Shown: piece by piece, positions 11,313 through 24,377 of the stretch
Numbering within the stretch: position 1 is the first letter of the stretch
Layout: each line of letters begins with the position of its first letter
Source: Pelodera strongyloides
Taxonomy: Eukaryota; Nematoda; Chromadorea; Rhabditida; Rhabditidae
Direction: 5' to 3'
Assembly: GCA_036852015.1 (NCBI GenBank)
Contig: JAANDG010000415.1
Coordinates: forward strand, 1 to 64,000
Length of the DNA: 64,000 bases
Notes under the pieces: model-generated
Told to the model about the DNA's origin: nothing
Databases searched by the model: none
The model's input: the letters and a program-made list of their open reading frames with translations, nothing else
Made by a program: the position numbers and the translations under genes

Positions 11313-12477
11313 CACTCGCCAAGTTTATTCAACATTGATCGTCCATTTTTTATTAAATATATACAAAATAGAGTATCTAGGTAAGTTTCGAGATCGAATG
11401 TATGCCAAAGTGCTACAACGGAGGTATATAATGAGATTACTGAAGACTATATGAAGCAGTCCTGAAAATGCAATATAATCAATTGGGCCCAAAAGTTGGC
11501 TCCTCTCTTTCTGCGGCGGTAATTATGTGACAAACTGTGCGGCCAAAATAGACCAGCGACATGAGAAAACAGCGTGATTATGATGTGATTGGTCCCCCAT
11601 TAGCATGTTCATAAAAGAATAAAAGGTTCAGGGAAACTGAACATCTAGCCCAACTTTATTGGAATATATAAGCAAAATTAAAAAAAAACGCATCTGGCAA
11701 GAAACAAGGCTCCAAAACATTTTATTTGATGATATACAATATTTTAGAAAAATGTATTTAAGATTGGTACAATGATTCGCTTTTGTGCCTTTCTCACGAA
11801 CACGGGTTTATCTGGGACCAAAAATGGAGAAAAAAAAATATAAATTTGTATCTGCATAGCATGAGTTATGCAGCCCTGTTGAGCACAAAGCACATACAGC
11901 AAGGAGCTAGAATGTAGTATGTAGAATTTAAATTTCAACTAACATATCAAACAAAATCTGATTTAAAATGTGTACATCAAACAAGATGAATCTTGCTTGC
12001 ACATTTCATAGAACACTTTCTCTGGTCCATTTTTGGGATGGTTAGCAGTAGATGGCAGAGGCCGAGTTCAGATTTTGTGAGCAAGGATCCCAGAATGTTA
12101 TGGCCCTAGCCTAGGCTAACATCAGGAGAATTCCCCGAGTGTTCAAGAATCCAAGATTGAGCAAAAAAAAAAAGATTTTTCAAGACACTGGGTCACATTC
12201 TATAAAACCTTATATGGGAAAATGAGGCAGCACACAAGCGTGCTCACGCAATAGTACAATTTACAACTTATTCAGTATGCACAATAATAAAAAGGAATAA
12301 ATACTGATACAATACACAACTTTCAAATAATAATAACGGCCATGAGCCGACACTTGAACAATAGGGCATGTTCAGTTCCTGTGGATGTTTGTTGTGGTTG
12401 CGGATCGACAAGTTGCACTAATAATGCGGGCCGCAGCGTCTCGTGGCTCTTGCTTCGTTGTTAATCAGAATTTTTTG
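11313..12477. other. Presumed upstream region of the G-alpha gene
   Basis: AT-rich and without a supported ORF. It should contain the promoter and any 5' UTR of the minus-strand G-alpha gene, but I recognise no specific promoter element. Confidence 0.4.
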
Positions 12478-12637
12478 TTAAAGCGAAATACCGGCCGGTT
12501 TTTGATACACATTGGGCACACCAGCTTTCTTATGCAGCTTATGCAAATGAACATAAATTGGAGTAAAAAAAATGGAGCTGAATTCGAGCCACTTTACCCA
12601 CGATGCGCTTCAAAAATCGGCCGGTATTTCGCTTTAA
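12478..12637. mobile_element. TTAA-bounded MITE, 160 bp
   Basis: The ends are TTAAAGCGAAATACCGGCCG and its inverse. The 28-bp terminal inverted repeats differ at one position. The element begins and ends with TTAA, the target site used by piggyBac-type transposases. The 100-bp core has no conserved ORF, so it is a non-autonomous element. Family assignment rests only on the TTAA ends. Confidence 0.85.
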
Positions 12638-14261
12638 AACACAAAAAGATTTTGCCTCACTGCTATTACGAAAAATCCTCATATTTGAACCCGTTTTGAT
12701 ACTAAATTACTGTTTTTCCAGCCTAAAATAATATGATTAGGACTCATTTTGTGCGACAAAAATTCCACGGGGAAAAGAAAAAACGCTCTTGAACGTCTGG
12801 GGAATTAAATGAGTAGATGTCACGTTGTATTTAGAACAGAAGTTGGAGTGTTATGTGTACGGTACGCGTGAGAATGTTACAGTATTGGTCTGGGTCTTCT
12901 TTTCAACAAAAGCCAACGACGAATTGAAATAGCCCAATGTGCAAGAGTCAAAGGGGACGGAATTTATTTTATTTAGACTGGCTGCACAGAAATACTTCCA
13001 TGAGGCGGTAACCCTAGCAAAAATCAGCATCAGTTAGTTTTAGCATAGATTGACAGTTGTGTCCTGGTGGGGATAATTATTGGGTATGAAAAAATCAGAA
13101 AAGTTTATTTGCTAATTGCAGATATTGAAACTCTCCTTCATGATATATAAATTAACAACAAATTTTGGGATATGACTCGTACATCCCAATCGATCAGCAG
13201 ACTACTCGAATGCAATTTCAAAATATTGTCCCCTACTAACTACTGTGAAATACTAAATTAGTAGTTTAGGCTTAGGTTTTTATCAGACATATACTAAGCA
13301 AGCATTGAGCGCGCATATGACATGACATCAAAATGAATTCATAAATAACTAAAGGAATCAATAGATACTACTCATTTTAGTCGTGAAAACAATTACCCAC
13401 TTGAGTAACTTCTCGTGCTCGACGAACGTAACAATTAGCGCCCAACAATCACCTGCTCACTAAAAAGACAAAAAAAAATGAGAAAATGTCAATAAAAGTG
13501 CAAAATAATGAGCACTTCCGCAATTTTGAGCCACAATTTTAGCCATCGGGCAAAAATGGGAGCTAAGGTAAGAAAGAAATCCGCGATATTGTCAAGACGA
13601 TTCCTTTTCCATGGAGGTTAGTACGAGTCGATGTCACTGATTTTCAACTCCAACATCTGAGAGCAGAAAAGTAAATTCCTTCCCGGATTTCCAAACTGCT
13701 GCTCACATCGAACGATCCTCGATCAAGGTTTGGATTCTGATTTTCTGCGGTAGAGTGCTCCCTTCACTTGGATTCTGGCTTTCTAAGGTAGAGTGCTCGC
13801 TTCGCGAGTCTGTGAGACGTGTATAACCAATTTTAGAGCAATCGATGTACTATTTATTAAAACACGCAGTACGCTTCATTTGAGGTTTAATGCTACAAAA
13901 AGATGGTAAAAATAGAGGCACAAGGAAGGCCGAACTAGGGTCGATGGTAGATTATCACAACATCATGAAGATCACGTACCACATCAAAAATACTGTATGT
14001 TTTGATAGCACCTATGGTAAATCTATGCAAACACCACAGATAACTGTATACTGTAATCAACACATGCCGGAGGGCTGGGCCATGTGCATAATTAATAGGA
14101 AATTAGTAATACTACTCATAAGAGAAAGCAACAGAATTTGGGAATGAAAACAGATAGAGGAAAAGGGAGAGAGAGAGGGATAGGAAGAGATATAAAATAC
14201 GCAGGTCTATGCGAGACAGAGAGAGAATAGAGAGGTTGGAGCAAAAGAGGTTTTGAAACAG
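12638..14261. other. Intergenic, no gene recognised
   Basis: AT-rich sequence. A local duplication of about 50 bp at 13728-13805 repeats TTGGATTCTG...GGTAGAGTGCTC; the second copy looks faintly tRNA-like but does not fold convincingly. A (GA)-rich patch is at about 14155-14235. No supported coding sequence. Confidence 0.5.
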
Positions 14262-14660
14262 TTTAAAGGGAAAGGCCCATCAAAGTAAACCTATATTTAC
14301 GACGTATTCATAATGTGTATAGAGCATTTTTATTACAATATATACAAACCCAATTTCACCTACTTTCGCCCTCGAGGACTTTTTCCGATGTGCTCATCAT
14401 CATATGTATACCGTAAAACTGCAGAGATCGAAGCTGTCTACGCAAATTTATCAAGAAATTAAAATGCGAGCTAGATTTGCATATACACCTTGGAAGTCTG
14501 CAGCTTTATGGTACACATATGATGATGAGCACATCGGAAAAAGTCCTCGAGGGCGAAAGTAGGTGAAATTTGGTTTGTATATATTGTAATAAAAATGCTT
14601 TATATACATTATGAACGTTTCGTAAATATAGGTTTACTTTGATGGGCCTGTCCCTTTAAA
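14262..14660. mobile_element. 399-bp palindromic TIR element
   Basis: The left end TTTAAAGGGA...GGCCCATCAAAGTAAACC is repeated in inverse at the right (GGTTTACTTTGATGGGCC...TCCCTTTAAA). The arms run about 165 bp (14262-14427 and 14495-14660) with few mismatches. They include inverted copies of CCTCGAGGACTTTTTCC and GATGTGCTCATCATCATATG. The unpaired centre is about 70 bp and there is no ORF, so this is a large MITE or foldback element. Confidence 0.9.
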
Positions 14661-14824
14661 TAGGCGGTTACTAAGTTGAAGACGTCAGAGCAGTGATACC
14701 GTTGCCATAGTGAAGGTGGATGGAGGATACAAGAGGAAGATACTAGGTTTGAGAGTGAACTGTAGAGGATCGTATTTGGGTAAGCGAGGAGGAGCAAACG
14801 AGAAATAGAGATGGGGGGAGCTAG

Positions 14825-14875
14825 GGAGAGAGAGAGAGAGATGGCGAGAGAGAAGAGAAGGAGAGAGAGAGAGAA
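14825..14875. repeat. (GA)n-rich tract
   Basis: AGAGAGAGAGAGA tracts interrupted by GATGGC and GAAGAGAAGG. The minus-strand ORFs over this tract (rich in Ser and Leu) are translations of simple repeat. Confidence 0.8.
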
Positions 14876-15139
14876 CTGCAACCCATGTGCAGCTCATCGG
14901 TCTTCCACCAGTGAACCTATATAGCTTCATAAATTGAAATTCAAATCAACCTCCATCCCATTTGGGCTTCATATTAGGTGTAAAGATCGTCAATTCCTGT
15001 CTATATACATGCTCCGTTTATGCTTTGATGTGCAGTTGTGTTGTTGAAAATATAAGCTGACAACGTTGAATAAATTTATGCGACGGTAACATATTTTTAA
15101 CGAAAGTGAAGATTATAGCGGAAGTGTACAGGGCGGAAA

Positions 15140-16873
15140 CTACGAGGGAAATACATTCGACAAATATCTCCCATCAAATATATCCAATGAATAGGGATCA
15201 ATGCTCTCGTTTCTCATTGTTGGAGGATCGTCGTATTCAGTGTTGAAGGATTTACTCATCACCATAAAGAACGCGGTGAGCAGCACTATTGCACAGAATA
15301 CCTGCAAAGAAGGAATTTAATTACTGTACAAGACTGTGAGAGTCCGCGCAACCCCTCATCGGGGGTGTGCAGCGCCGCATTTCGGAGGGGTTTGGTGAGA
15401 GGAAAGTGCTGAACTATGTTACGGAAGAACTTATGTTATCGAGTTATTTAATATTTATGCAATGTACGTAAACTTACACAAATACAGTAATGACCTACAC
15501 TCAGCGGTTCCCAAAGTACTTGGTATTAGATATCCAAAAAGCACACACCTTACTAACGTTGGTGAGTGTCGTGTTATTGTAAAAATCGTGGAGTTGTTTG
15601 TTCGAATGACGATCAACTAGAGGATTGTCCCCGCCAAATGCCAATCTAAACACAATACGATTATATAGACATTCCAACTCTTTTCGAACAGGTGGGGTAG
15701 GTCGACGTCCTCCCGGTTCTTGATCATGTGCTAAATTCGTATGACTATGTATTATTTCTCAGGGGCCAGTGACAGCTCATAACACACACGTTTTTTACAG
15801 ATCATTTATCGTCCGTAACCTGTCGCGAAATTGTCTAATTCAGCGTTGGTAGAGAACAGAGTTTTTGCTCGAATAAATGAACACGCCAGTACGATTGAAA
15901 GTTGAAGTACGATTTCTCATAAACACTGATAGTGGCAAAGTGCGACTTCATCGCAGATTTCGCAAAGTCCACGACGAGTTGGGAAATTGACACAACACGC
16001 TTGTATCAATTTCCTATTTACTTACAAGGAACTGACCGTCTGGTGGAGGATTGCTGATATTGCGAGACACTGGGCATCGCTGTCCACACCTGAAGAAAAC
16101 AACTGACGTGTATATGCGTTAGGTAAGCATTTAATTTTATACCATAGCTCTCTGATTACACTTATTTTTTATCAAAATATTTTTTTTTGTTTGCAAACTT
16201 TCAGAGGGTGACGTTTTTGTAAGTAACGACCCTCTAGGTCTAGACCACTAAAAATGCTCCCACCGGTGTTGCGCTGCTTCTCCTTTGTGATTCTACTGTC
16301 TCCTCGCTGGACGCGGATGGCGGGCGATCCTCCCACCTGTGAGAGACCAACGAAAACACCTGAATAGTACTCAGAATTATGGCATGCAACGTTTTACTGT
16401 GCATATACTGTAGAAGAAAGACCTGAAGAACACCTTGCCATGTTGATACTAGACGGATGCTATCGAACAATTCTATTACTATGCACAAACTCTATTCTGT
16501 TTACCTTGCATGCCATCATGACCAGTCGTCCTGCCTTCCATCGGCTCTCTGCTTTGGTACCTTGCTGACGCACCGGTCGACCAGGAACTGAACATAAAAC
16601 TATGCTCTATGCTAATATTTACTACAAACCGTAATTTGCTGAATAACGTTTATTCGTCTTAAACTGAGAATGTAAGGAGATAAGACGTGCGACTCTCTAC
16701 TCTATAATCCAGAAATGCATACAGTAATAGTTGAACAAGCTAAACCTACCGGGGACGGTATGGGCTGGCCATGTATTGTGTGTGATGTGTGGGGGCTGGG
16801 ACTTGGTGTCCGTTCCCACGGGCCCCACCTTGCACCCAGACATACCGCATACTAGGACGATAGGGTAGAAGGC
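15140..16873 (-). CDS. Unrecognised single-pass membrane protein (5' end missing)
   Basis: Six minus-strand exons with GT-AG borders and matching phases: 16873-16750, 16587-16505, 16336-16246, 16089-16026, 15645-15549, 15301-15140. Together they give 621 nt ending in TAG (206 residues plus stop). The reading includes MSGCKVGPVG, then a basic, Gln-rich stretch, DSDAQCLAISAILHQ, the N-glycosylation-like NNTTLTNVS, a hydrophobic helix VFCAIVLLTAFFMVM, and a tail YDDPPTMRNESIDP ending in VFPS. I do not recognise the family. The phase-0 start AFYPIVLVCG must be preceded by at least one more exon that I could not find between 16880 and about 18000. Function unknown; membrane location is inferred from the one hydrophobic helix. 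Confidence 0.65.
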
Positions 16874-18193
16874 CTGCAAAACAGAAATTACGAGGTATGG
16901 TGCTCCGTTTGTGTAACACACTGAACAACTACATCCCCATGTATTAGTATGTGAATATATGGGGAATGTGTTGTAGGCAAAAAAAACGTGAAAACTGAAG
17001 AAGACGTGCTCCAGATTGAACTATTGGAAATACACAAGGAAAAAAACTAGAAACCGACCGACCGATTAATCTTCTCAAGAACGAAGAAAAACGTAACAAA
17101 AAGATGTGAAGGAGACATATCTCTCAAGTTGTTTGTGGGAATTCCCACAGAATATAATCAATGATTTCAATAGGAAATCGCATTAGTGAAGTAAGACTAC
17201 ATCCTAGACGAGTTTCCCATAAGTGAACTGTCATGTGTGTGCACGTAGTGTATCGCTAAAATGTGTAGTAAATGTGTACCAATTTTCTTTTTTAACCGGA
17301 AACGGAAGTAGAAAGTTTTCAGTCAACTTGAATTCAAGTATTACACCAGATTGGGGTACACTACACAATACTGCCCAAGAAGACCTACTAGCCCAGTAAA
17401 ATCAGTACAGTAGTTTTTCAGCATGCTAGAACTTTGAGTAACAAAACCGGGAAGAATAGAATCTTTGACGCATATTTTCGAAATCTTCATCACGCGGTGT
17501 GAGGGGAAGCGCATATGCAAAGCAATCAAATTATGGAGGCCAGAGAGTAATAGTATTTGGAAGAACTTGGGCTTGCACTGATACTGGAATATCAGCTGAC
17601 GGGGGAAGTGGTCCCATAAGTGGGAGCTAGTTAGGAATTGGATTTCGAAAAAACATCTTACTTAGGTTGGACAACGTCGCATTATCATAACATCAATTAG
17701 AGCGTTGTCACATGTATAAAAGTTCGATGTATAGCATAGTATAGTATAGTAATTCATTTGATTAAAAAAACGTAAGAGCCTAGGCGTGCTTTTCTGAATA
17801 TTTACCAACTCCTAATTTGGTTGCGACCCTCGGTGTTCGTGAGTTTGGCCATAGGCCATCTTTAGTCAAGTAGGGCCAATGCGAATGCCGCAATAAGTCG
17901 GAGATTATCAAATAGGAAGGGCGCAAGCTATGTAAATTTATTCCAAAGCCACACTAGTCGTATGGAGAGTAGTGCAGCTTATATGTATGGACGAATTTCG
18001 GTTTATGGCAAAACACAAAGTTGCGTAGCAGAAATGTGACACGCTCAGCTTGTGAATATTTGAGAAGATGCGCGTAGATAAACTGCAAAACAGGGGGGTT
18101 TCAATTCTGATCTATGACGAAACTAGAGAAGGGTTCCAAATGGCGTCTCAAAAGAAAACCATGTAATTTTCACCATATATTCATCGATTACTA
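16874..18193. other. Intergenic or upstream part of the unrecognised gene
   Basis: No convincing exon was found. The minus-strand ORF at 17341-17529 lacks matching splice sites and any recognisable domain. Confidence 0.4.
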
Positions 18194-18355
18194 CAGTGCA
18201 CGGCCTAAAAATTCTAAAACATCGACAAGGCTTCAAGTTGTAATTTAGATGCTGTTCACTTTTTTGGGAGATAAAACTTTGAAATATGGCTTATTGATCT
18301 ATGCAAACTAGGTTTAAATTCTTATTTCCAAGAAAAATATCTTCAGGCCGTGCTG
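18194..18355. mobile_element. TA-flanked MITE (mariner-like ends)
   Basis: The left end CAGTGCACGGCCT and the right end AGGCCGTGCTG are imperfect inverted repeats. Each is directly flanked by TA (18192-18193 and 18356-18357), the target duplication of Tc1/mariner elements. At 162 bp with no ORF, it would be non-autonomous. Confidence 0.7.
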
Positions 18356-18357
18356 TA

Positions 18358-19612
18358 ATATTTATGACCGAGTGGAGTACTCTTGAAGCAAAAAGTGGAT
18401 TTATGTGGTAAATTTGCGACCTCATGGAGGCAAGATCTCTGTCGGGGGTTCAGAAACCACGTATGAAACGTGTACGTTCTCATTTCATTTCATTTAGTTA
18501 TGTATCATAAGTTTTCTAACCGATGGGATATTTTGGCTATGATTTGTGTAAGTTTGGACTTTGTTTGTTTAGCGAACTGTTCAATGTGGTGTGGATGTGT
18601 GAAATGCAATAAGCTCCCTTTACTGTTTAAGCTCGAAGCTCGAAGCTTAAGCTGCAGGTAGACCTCGAAGCCCGAAGTATAAGTCAAGGATCGGCGGAAG
18701 GCTAGACGGCGAGCCGTAGATCTTTATAGCGTAAGTCTTATGACATTTCAAAATTAAGGGAATATTTTCGTCTTAGACGGAGAAGTGAAGGATTGCGTGA
18801 TGAAAACGCATAGAACTGAGTTGTGGACAGAGATTTGGATTTGGGGACTTGAATACAGCGTAAAGGGCAATCACCGACTACTTTCACTAAATATTCTATA
18901 AGATTCTCCTCTCAACGGACATCGCGACTAAGAAGGAGCAGTCAACAACTTATCGGCTAATTAGGCAATTACCGAACAGAGTCCTTTTCACATTCGACAT
19001 TTGAGCATGCTGCATAAATGGGACGTTTTATATAGTCCTATTCTGACGGAAAAGTGTCTTTGCTAAGTTATTGAGGTACAAGAATGGGTGCTATGGAAAA
19101 TAGTCGCTTCGGGATCATCATCATTAGTTGAACCATAGGAAAGATATGCTTAGCGAGCCGCAGCATCTCATCTGGCAAATATAATTATAAATAAAGGGGA
19201 GAAAGAATGTATCAGAAGTTTGTTGAGGAAGAGGGCAAGGTTTACTTCCGGGGCGTTTTTTATGCAACTCATATTTAATATGGGCAGCCGTCTCCAAATT
19301 AGCTGATGAAATTGAAATGATGAAATTATTCTTGGATTTATGCTGAAACAGAACTTCGATGATGATGTGAAGGATTTCATAACTTCATACATACACAAAA
19401 GGAGAAACGCGGACTCCGAGATACTTTGAGAATTTTTATGGAAAATGTTGCAAATTTCTGTCTAAATGATTACTGGAAATGTATGGAAGTACCGAAGCCC
19501 CTCTTATAATTCACAACGGAAGTGTCGTATTACCGGATTAATATAAAAATATAGTCTACGATTCCAAAAATTAGGCAGTACGAGTTGAATCGAACCAGTC
19601 CTGAACTACGTT
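18358..19612. other. Intergenic, nothing recognised
   Basis: Only short ORFs without domain or splice support. A small AAGCTCGAAGCTCGAAGC repeat lies at about 18630-18650. Confidence 0.45.
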
Positions 19613-19777
19613 CTCAGGCGCGCAGCGCGCAAAATGCGTAACCGCGTCCGCGGAAAAGAGAGCATGGGAAAGGGGGAGACGCAGAAAAGAGGTTTATCTG
19701 TGTCTCGAAGTTTTCAATGCGAATTTGCAATCTTTTCCCGCGGACGCAGCTACGCATTTGCGCGCTGCGCGTCTGAG
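19613..19777. mobile_element. GC-rich MITE, 165 bp
   Basis: The inverted ends are about 48 bp: CTCAGGCGCGCAGCGCGCAA at the left against TTGCGCGCTGCGCGTCTGAG at the right. Both continue into a GCG(T/G)CCGCGG...AAAAGA motif. It is strikingly GC-rich in an AT-rich region. The core of about 70 bp has no coding pattern. Target duplication not resolved. Confidence 0.8.
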
Positions 19778-20329
19778 GACCAGAGAAGAATTGCAAAGTT
19801 GAGGTACTAAACTATGAAAGAATGTCTGCTGATATTAGTTTGACATTATAATTGAATGACCGATTCGATTTACAACATCAAAATACAACAACCGATTCTA
19901 TTTACAACATCAAAAAGTAGCAGAAAGTTCAGAATTTTTTACGACAGATTCACACTGTGTTACTCCTAGCATTATGGCTATAAAAATATAAATAAGTTAT
20001 GGCTATAAAAATCTAAAAGAGTGGGAACAATAAACTGATTATAGTAATGCACTCACCAAAGTTCAAATATAAGTGAAGCCCAAGGTTCAGTGTCACGCTG
20101 TCACCATGTTGAGCCAGGATACTAGAAGATTATAAATTTACTGTGGTATTGTGTAGTTTTCCTGTATTCTTTCCAATTGGACTATCCTCAGTTAAAACAT
20201 CTGTGTAGATAAACCGCTTAACTAATTGGGGGAGCTCCAGAAGTATGTTGAATTTTGAGTGCATCAGTAGCATCAACACTCAACCCTATATCGTCGACAC
20301 CTACCGTAGACTGATTTTCGCGCGCTGTG
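19778..20329. other. Intergenic, nothing recognised
   Basis: No supported gene. A short direct duplication at about 19855-19915 (ACCGATTC.ATTTACAACATCAAAA, two copies) and another at about 19975-20010 (TTATGGCTATAAAAAT.TA, two copies) are visible. Confidence 0.5.
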
Positions 20330-23300
20330 ATTTTTTGAATTATTTCGGCGCTTCTCGCATGCACATTGCATAATTTTGTTTTTGAAAATTGAATTTGTCG
20401 TCGCGATCTTTTCGTGTTGTTTGGTTTGGTTTTTCAGCATTACAAACGTTGAAGTACCGTGTGTTGGTTCGAAATTAGCTTTTTGTCTTTTGCTTACTGT
20501 TTTTCAACTTTGTACGTTTAGTCTCTGTGTATCACGTAGCAAAATCTAAGTTTTAGTCCTGCCGAACATAGAAATCTGCTTATACATCCGTTTTTAGTGA
20601 CAGTCTTTTCCATTTTGATCAAGTGTTTGCCTCCTATTTACGGTGAAAAAAATGAAATTTTGTTTTTATGAACATTTTTGTCTTTCGACTAATAGCTTGT
20701 TGATATGGTCCGTTGTAACTTATGAGAACTCTTCTATTCTCCACCTAAATCAAAATCCACAGTGGGGTTTTTGTGTCTTAACTTGTTATGTAAAAGAGCG
20801 CCCCTGCTACCGTAGTTGGAAGACGTCGTAAACAAAAAAATTCTTGTTTATTTTCCTCGGACGGACTTCCATGAAACAAAGATTTCCATGAAATTTAAAA
20901 ACAAAAAGTATCTTCTTATTATTATGTGCTTTTACTATTATTTCTAACAATAATCACCAGCAACACCATTTAAATTCCACTTTTCCATCTCATCATGTTA
21001 GGTGGGCTGGTGGCTGCCGACGAGTTAATTCCTTTTACGTTTGTTGTAGTACTGGCGCAGACATTTTTTATCCACCTTGGCCTTGAAATTGTGGCGGGTT
21101 CTTTTCGTTCTTTTTTCATGTAGGTGCGTTCAATCATCGTTCAGGCAAGTTTTGTTCAAGTTCAGTCTACATTTCAGTATGTTTAATATTTATTTAGGTA
21201 AATTAAAATAAGTAAACTAATATACTCATAGGGAAAATTAATGTTCGCAATTCGCTTCCACTTTGGTTTTCTTTATTTTAAGTACTGATGTTCGTGTTGG
21301 CTGTGTGGCTGTGTCTGTGTCCCTATCCTAGTTTGCTATTTTTTAGTTTATCCGTTTCATATGAATGACTGGGTGACCCTGGGTGTGATTATTTGTTTTT
21401 TATTTGAAATTTGTTTGTTTGCAAACTCAGCCGTAGCCCCCCTAACTCCAACCAACAACAGCCTTCTCTATTTGGTATTGATTTATCTAACACTTTTCAC
21501 TTCACCTTCCATTCTTCCCTTCCCTAGAAGCTAGAAGTTTAACAGCTAGGTGAGCTAGGCTTTTTTCGTCGCTAGATCCTCTCAAACTAATCCTCGTCGT
21601 TGTTCGTAGTTTTTATTTTGGGCAGTTAGTCATTATTCACTATCGTTGTGATTTAACTTCAACTTCAAAGTTCAAAACCGCGGATTTTGGTTGTATCGTG
21701 GGTTCGGTTTTGAATTTATCGTTTTTTTGTAGGTGAAATATATATTTGTTACATTTGTTAGTTTCAACAATTTTGAGCAGTTGGCGGATGTTATGTCTGT
21801 TCTTCTTGCATTATGTATTTTTATATGCCTCGCCTAAAAATTTTTTAATTTAAACAATCCCCATTCCCCCATCCATATACACTATATTTTCTTTTTCTTG
21901 GCATCTGCCTCGCCTCGTTGAAAATATGCAAACACTGATTTCTTAATCGATGCGTCAATCGCGGCCACTTGGTTTGTAATTGTTGGTCTTTTCATTTTTC
22001 ACTTTCACCAATGTCACCTAACCTTGCAAAAACTTATTGTTCATGTTTACTTTTAGTGATTGGCAATTGGCTCTATTGCCGTTTCGTTTGCGTGAGTGAA
22101 ACTTTCCCTGTTGTGGATGCTTGGTGCGTGCTTGTTGTCTCCTATTTCTCTGTTCTCTCTTTGACATGAACGCTCTATCGTAGCTTTTTTCCGTGTTTTT
22201 GGCGGGATGTCCGCATTTTTCATTATGCCACATGTCGGACTTTCTCAATTTCTCATCGCTTCCTGTATCATTTGTGCCTTTTTTATTTTTTGTCTCTCTC
22301 GAGTTTGTCTTCTGTCTTCGTCCTTCCCATGGTGGCTACTAAATTTGAACGCCTTATCATGTTAGCTTTCATTTGTTTAATATTATCAAAGCCAAGGAAA
22401 TTGGATTTATTCATTCATGTATTGGTATAATTTATAATTGAGCAGAATCAGAATTCTATAATAGGGAATGGAGAGTTCACGACCTTTTAGACTCACTCTC
22501 TCTCTCTCGCGTTCCATCTCTTTCTGTACCGTATACATATTCCGATTAGGTCAAAATCAGAACTAGTAGCAAGCCAAGCAGCTGCATCCCTATTTTTTCC
22601 AGCGCTCTGTGACTCTGTGACTGTGGCTCTAGTTCTTTTTCTATTGTGCGTTCTTCTGTTCTGTCCTTCATCCTTCTATTTGTCGTTGTAAACTATGAAC
22701 GAAAAGAATGCCCCTCTTGTTTTGCAGGGCAAAACGTAGGAAACACTGTAGGAAAGTATTGGACGTTGTCGAAACTAATTATAGTAATAAGGTTTTTGTG
22801 TTGTGTACAAACAACAAGTCGTGCTGAAGTCAAGTAGTTGGGAAACGTTGAATCCTTTTTTCTTTACGTCTACGTTCTTTTGGTTGTACGGGCTAACGGG
22901 CTCATTGGTTGAAAGGTTTTTCTTCCCTAGCAATAAGTAACTTGTAAATACATTTCCTTTCCTTTCAAGATGTTCTGTTTGCACATTTATATGCGAGTGT
23001 CCGTAGATCCAATTCATCGATTTCTGTTTCTCCTACTCTACTCCTACTTATTGTTTTCACTCTGATTCATACCTCTCTGCAAAGTTTGCCCTGTTTGGCT
23101 CATGGCTCATGTTTATTTCAATACCGCGAAACTAATGTTTGCTTCACTTCGAGATGCTGGCTTAGGTTAGGCTAGTGGGATTGATTAACGACAATTCGCT
23201 TACGAAAAAGTTGTGTCTATCAATTTAGTTCATCATGCTGAAATAGTATGTTGTTTGTTCTCTATCACGTCATTCTTTTACGCTGAGCGTGTTGTGCATT

Positions 23301-24376
23301 TTACATTGCAACACTATGTTTATTTTCAGCCGATGCTCATTTTGAGTGTAGAGTGTTGGAGCTGCCCGCTATATGGGGCTTGTTTGTAATGTGGTTGAGA
23401 AAAACAGCATGGGGGCAGTGTGCTCTTTTCCCATTGACTATTTTATTTATTGTTTTCGACAGAGGACACACGTACTTTTCGATTAGTACTTTAGCTATTT
23501 CCAGCAGTGAAATACTTTTTTTTAACTTATATAAGCCTGCCTGTTTCTTGTATGTATACTTGTTTTTGAATATGATTCAGCCGCTCAGTTCCGTAGCGAG
23601 AATAATTCTGAGCGCATATGTGGGGGGCTGACATTTTGTTTGGAAGTGCCAGTTGGTCATTTTGATGCATTGCTAAAGAATGTTACAAAGTGAGCATAGA
23701 GATAAGCCGAAAGAATACAAGATTTTTTAATAAAGTTAAATTAACCGGTTTTTTAAAGAATTAGCTCGTTTGTTGTGCTCGGTACTGAAGTACTTTGTCG
23801 AGTAAGTTTGGTTTGGTTATTTAGTTAATTTTTTTCCTCCTCGTTTTGGTTTTAGCTCAATCTCGTAGTGTCTCATCGCTGATTGTTCAGATAAGAATAA
23901 TTCTCTACGATTTTACGATTCTCTACGATGCCATGTTTATTTTACGTCTTACATTCTTTTCTTTATTGTGCTGTATCTTTTTCCGTAACCTAAAATTTAT
24001 ATGCTTTCTGCTTCTGGAAATCTCTCTCTGAATGAAACTATGAAACGCTTTTCTGATTCTGTCTAGCCTTATGTCTTCTTATCTCAATTTTGTTGTTTAC
24101 CACAGTCACTCACAGTTACATGCTCAGCTTCATTTCTCCCTTTTTATCACGTGTCCTCATGTTCTGGTTTTCATATCATGCAGGATTTTTTTGCTAATTA
24201 TATTCTTCCCCTTTTTTACTGGCTTTATCTGTTTAATGTTGTTTGATACTATTGTTGTGTTTACCTTTTATCATCGTTGCATTTTGACCACTAAGTCATC
24301 GTGATGTTTTACTTATGATCCCATTTGTATGTGTTATGCGTAGGATTTTAAGTTTTACTAGAAGTCCCTATTTCAG
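20330..24376 (+). promoter_or_regulatory. T-rich leader (outron or 5' UTR intron) of VPS13
   Basis: About 4 kb in which the plus strand becomes persistently T-rich, like the VPS13 introns downstream and unlike the sequence to its left. It ends in the acceptor TATTTCAG at 24376, one base before the VPS13 ATG. No ORF here looks coding. I infer that transcription starts near the left border of this skew and that the leader is removed by trans-splicing or as a long 5' UTR intron. The exact promoter is not visible. Confidence 0.45.
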
Positions 24377-24377
24377 T

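Noticed and set aside
14609..14930. Minus-strand Ser/Leu-rich ORFs resembling a hydrophobic peptide
   Set aside because: They translate the (GA)n tract and the arm of a palindromic element.
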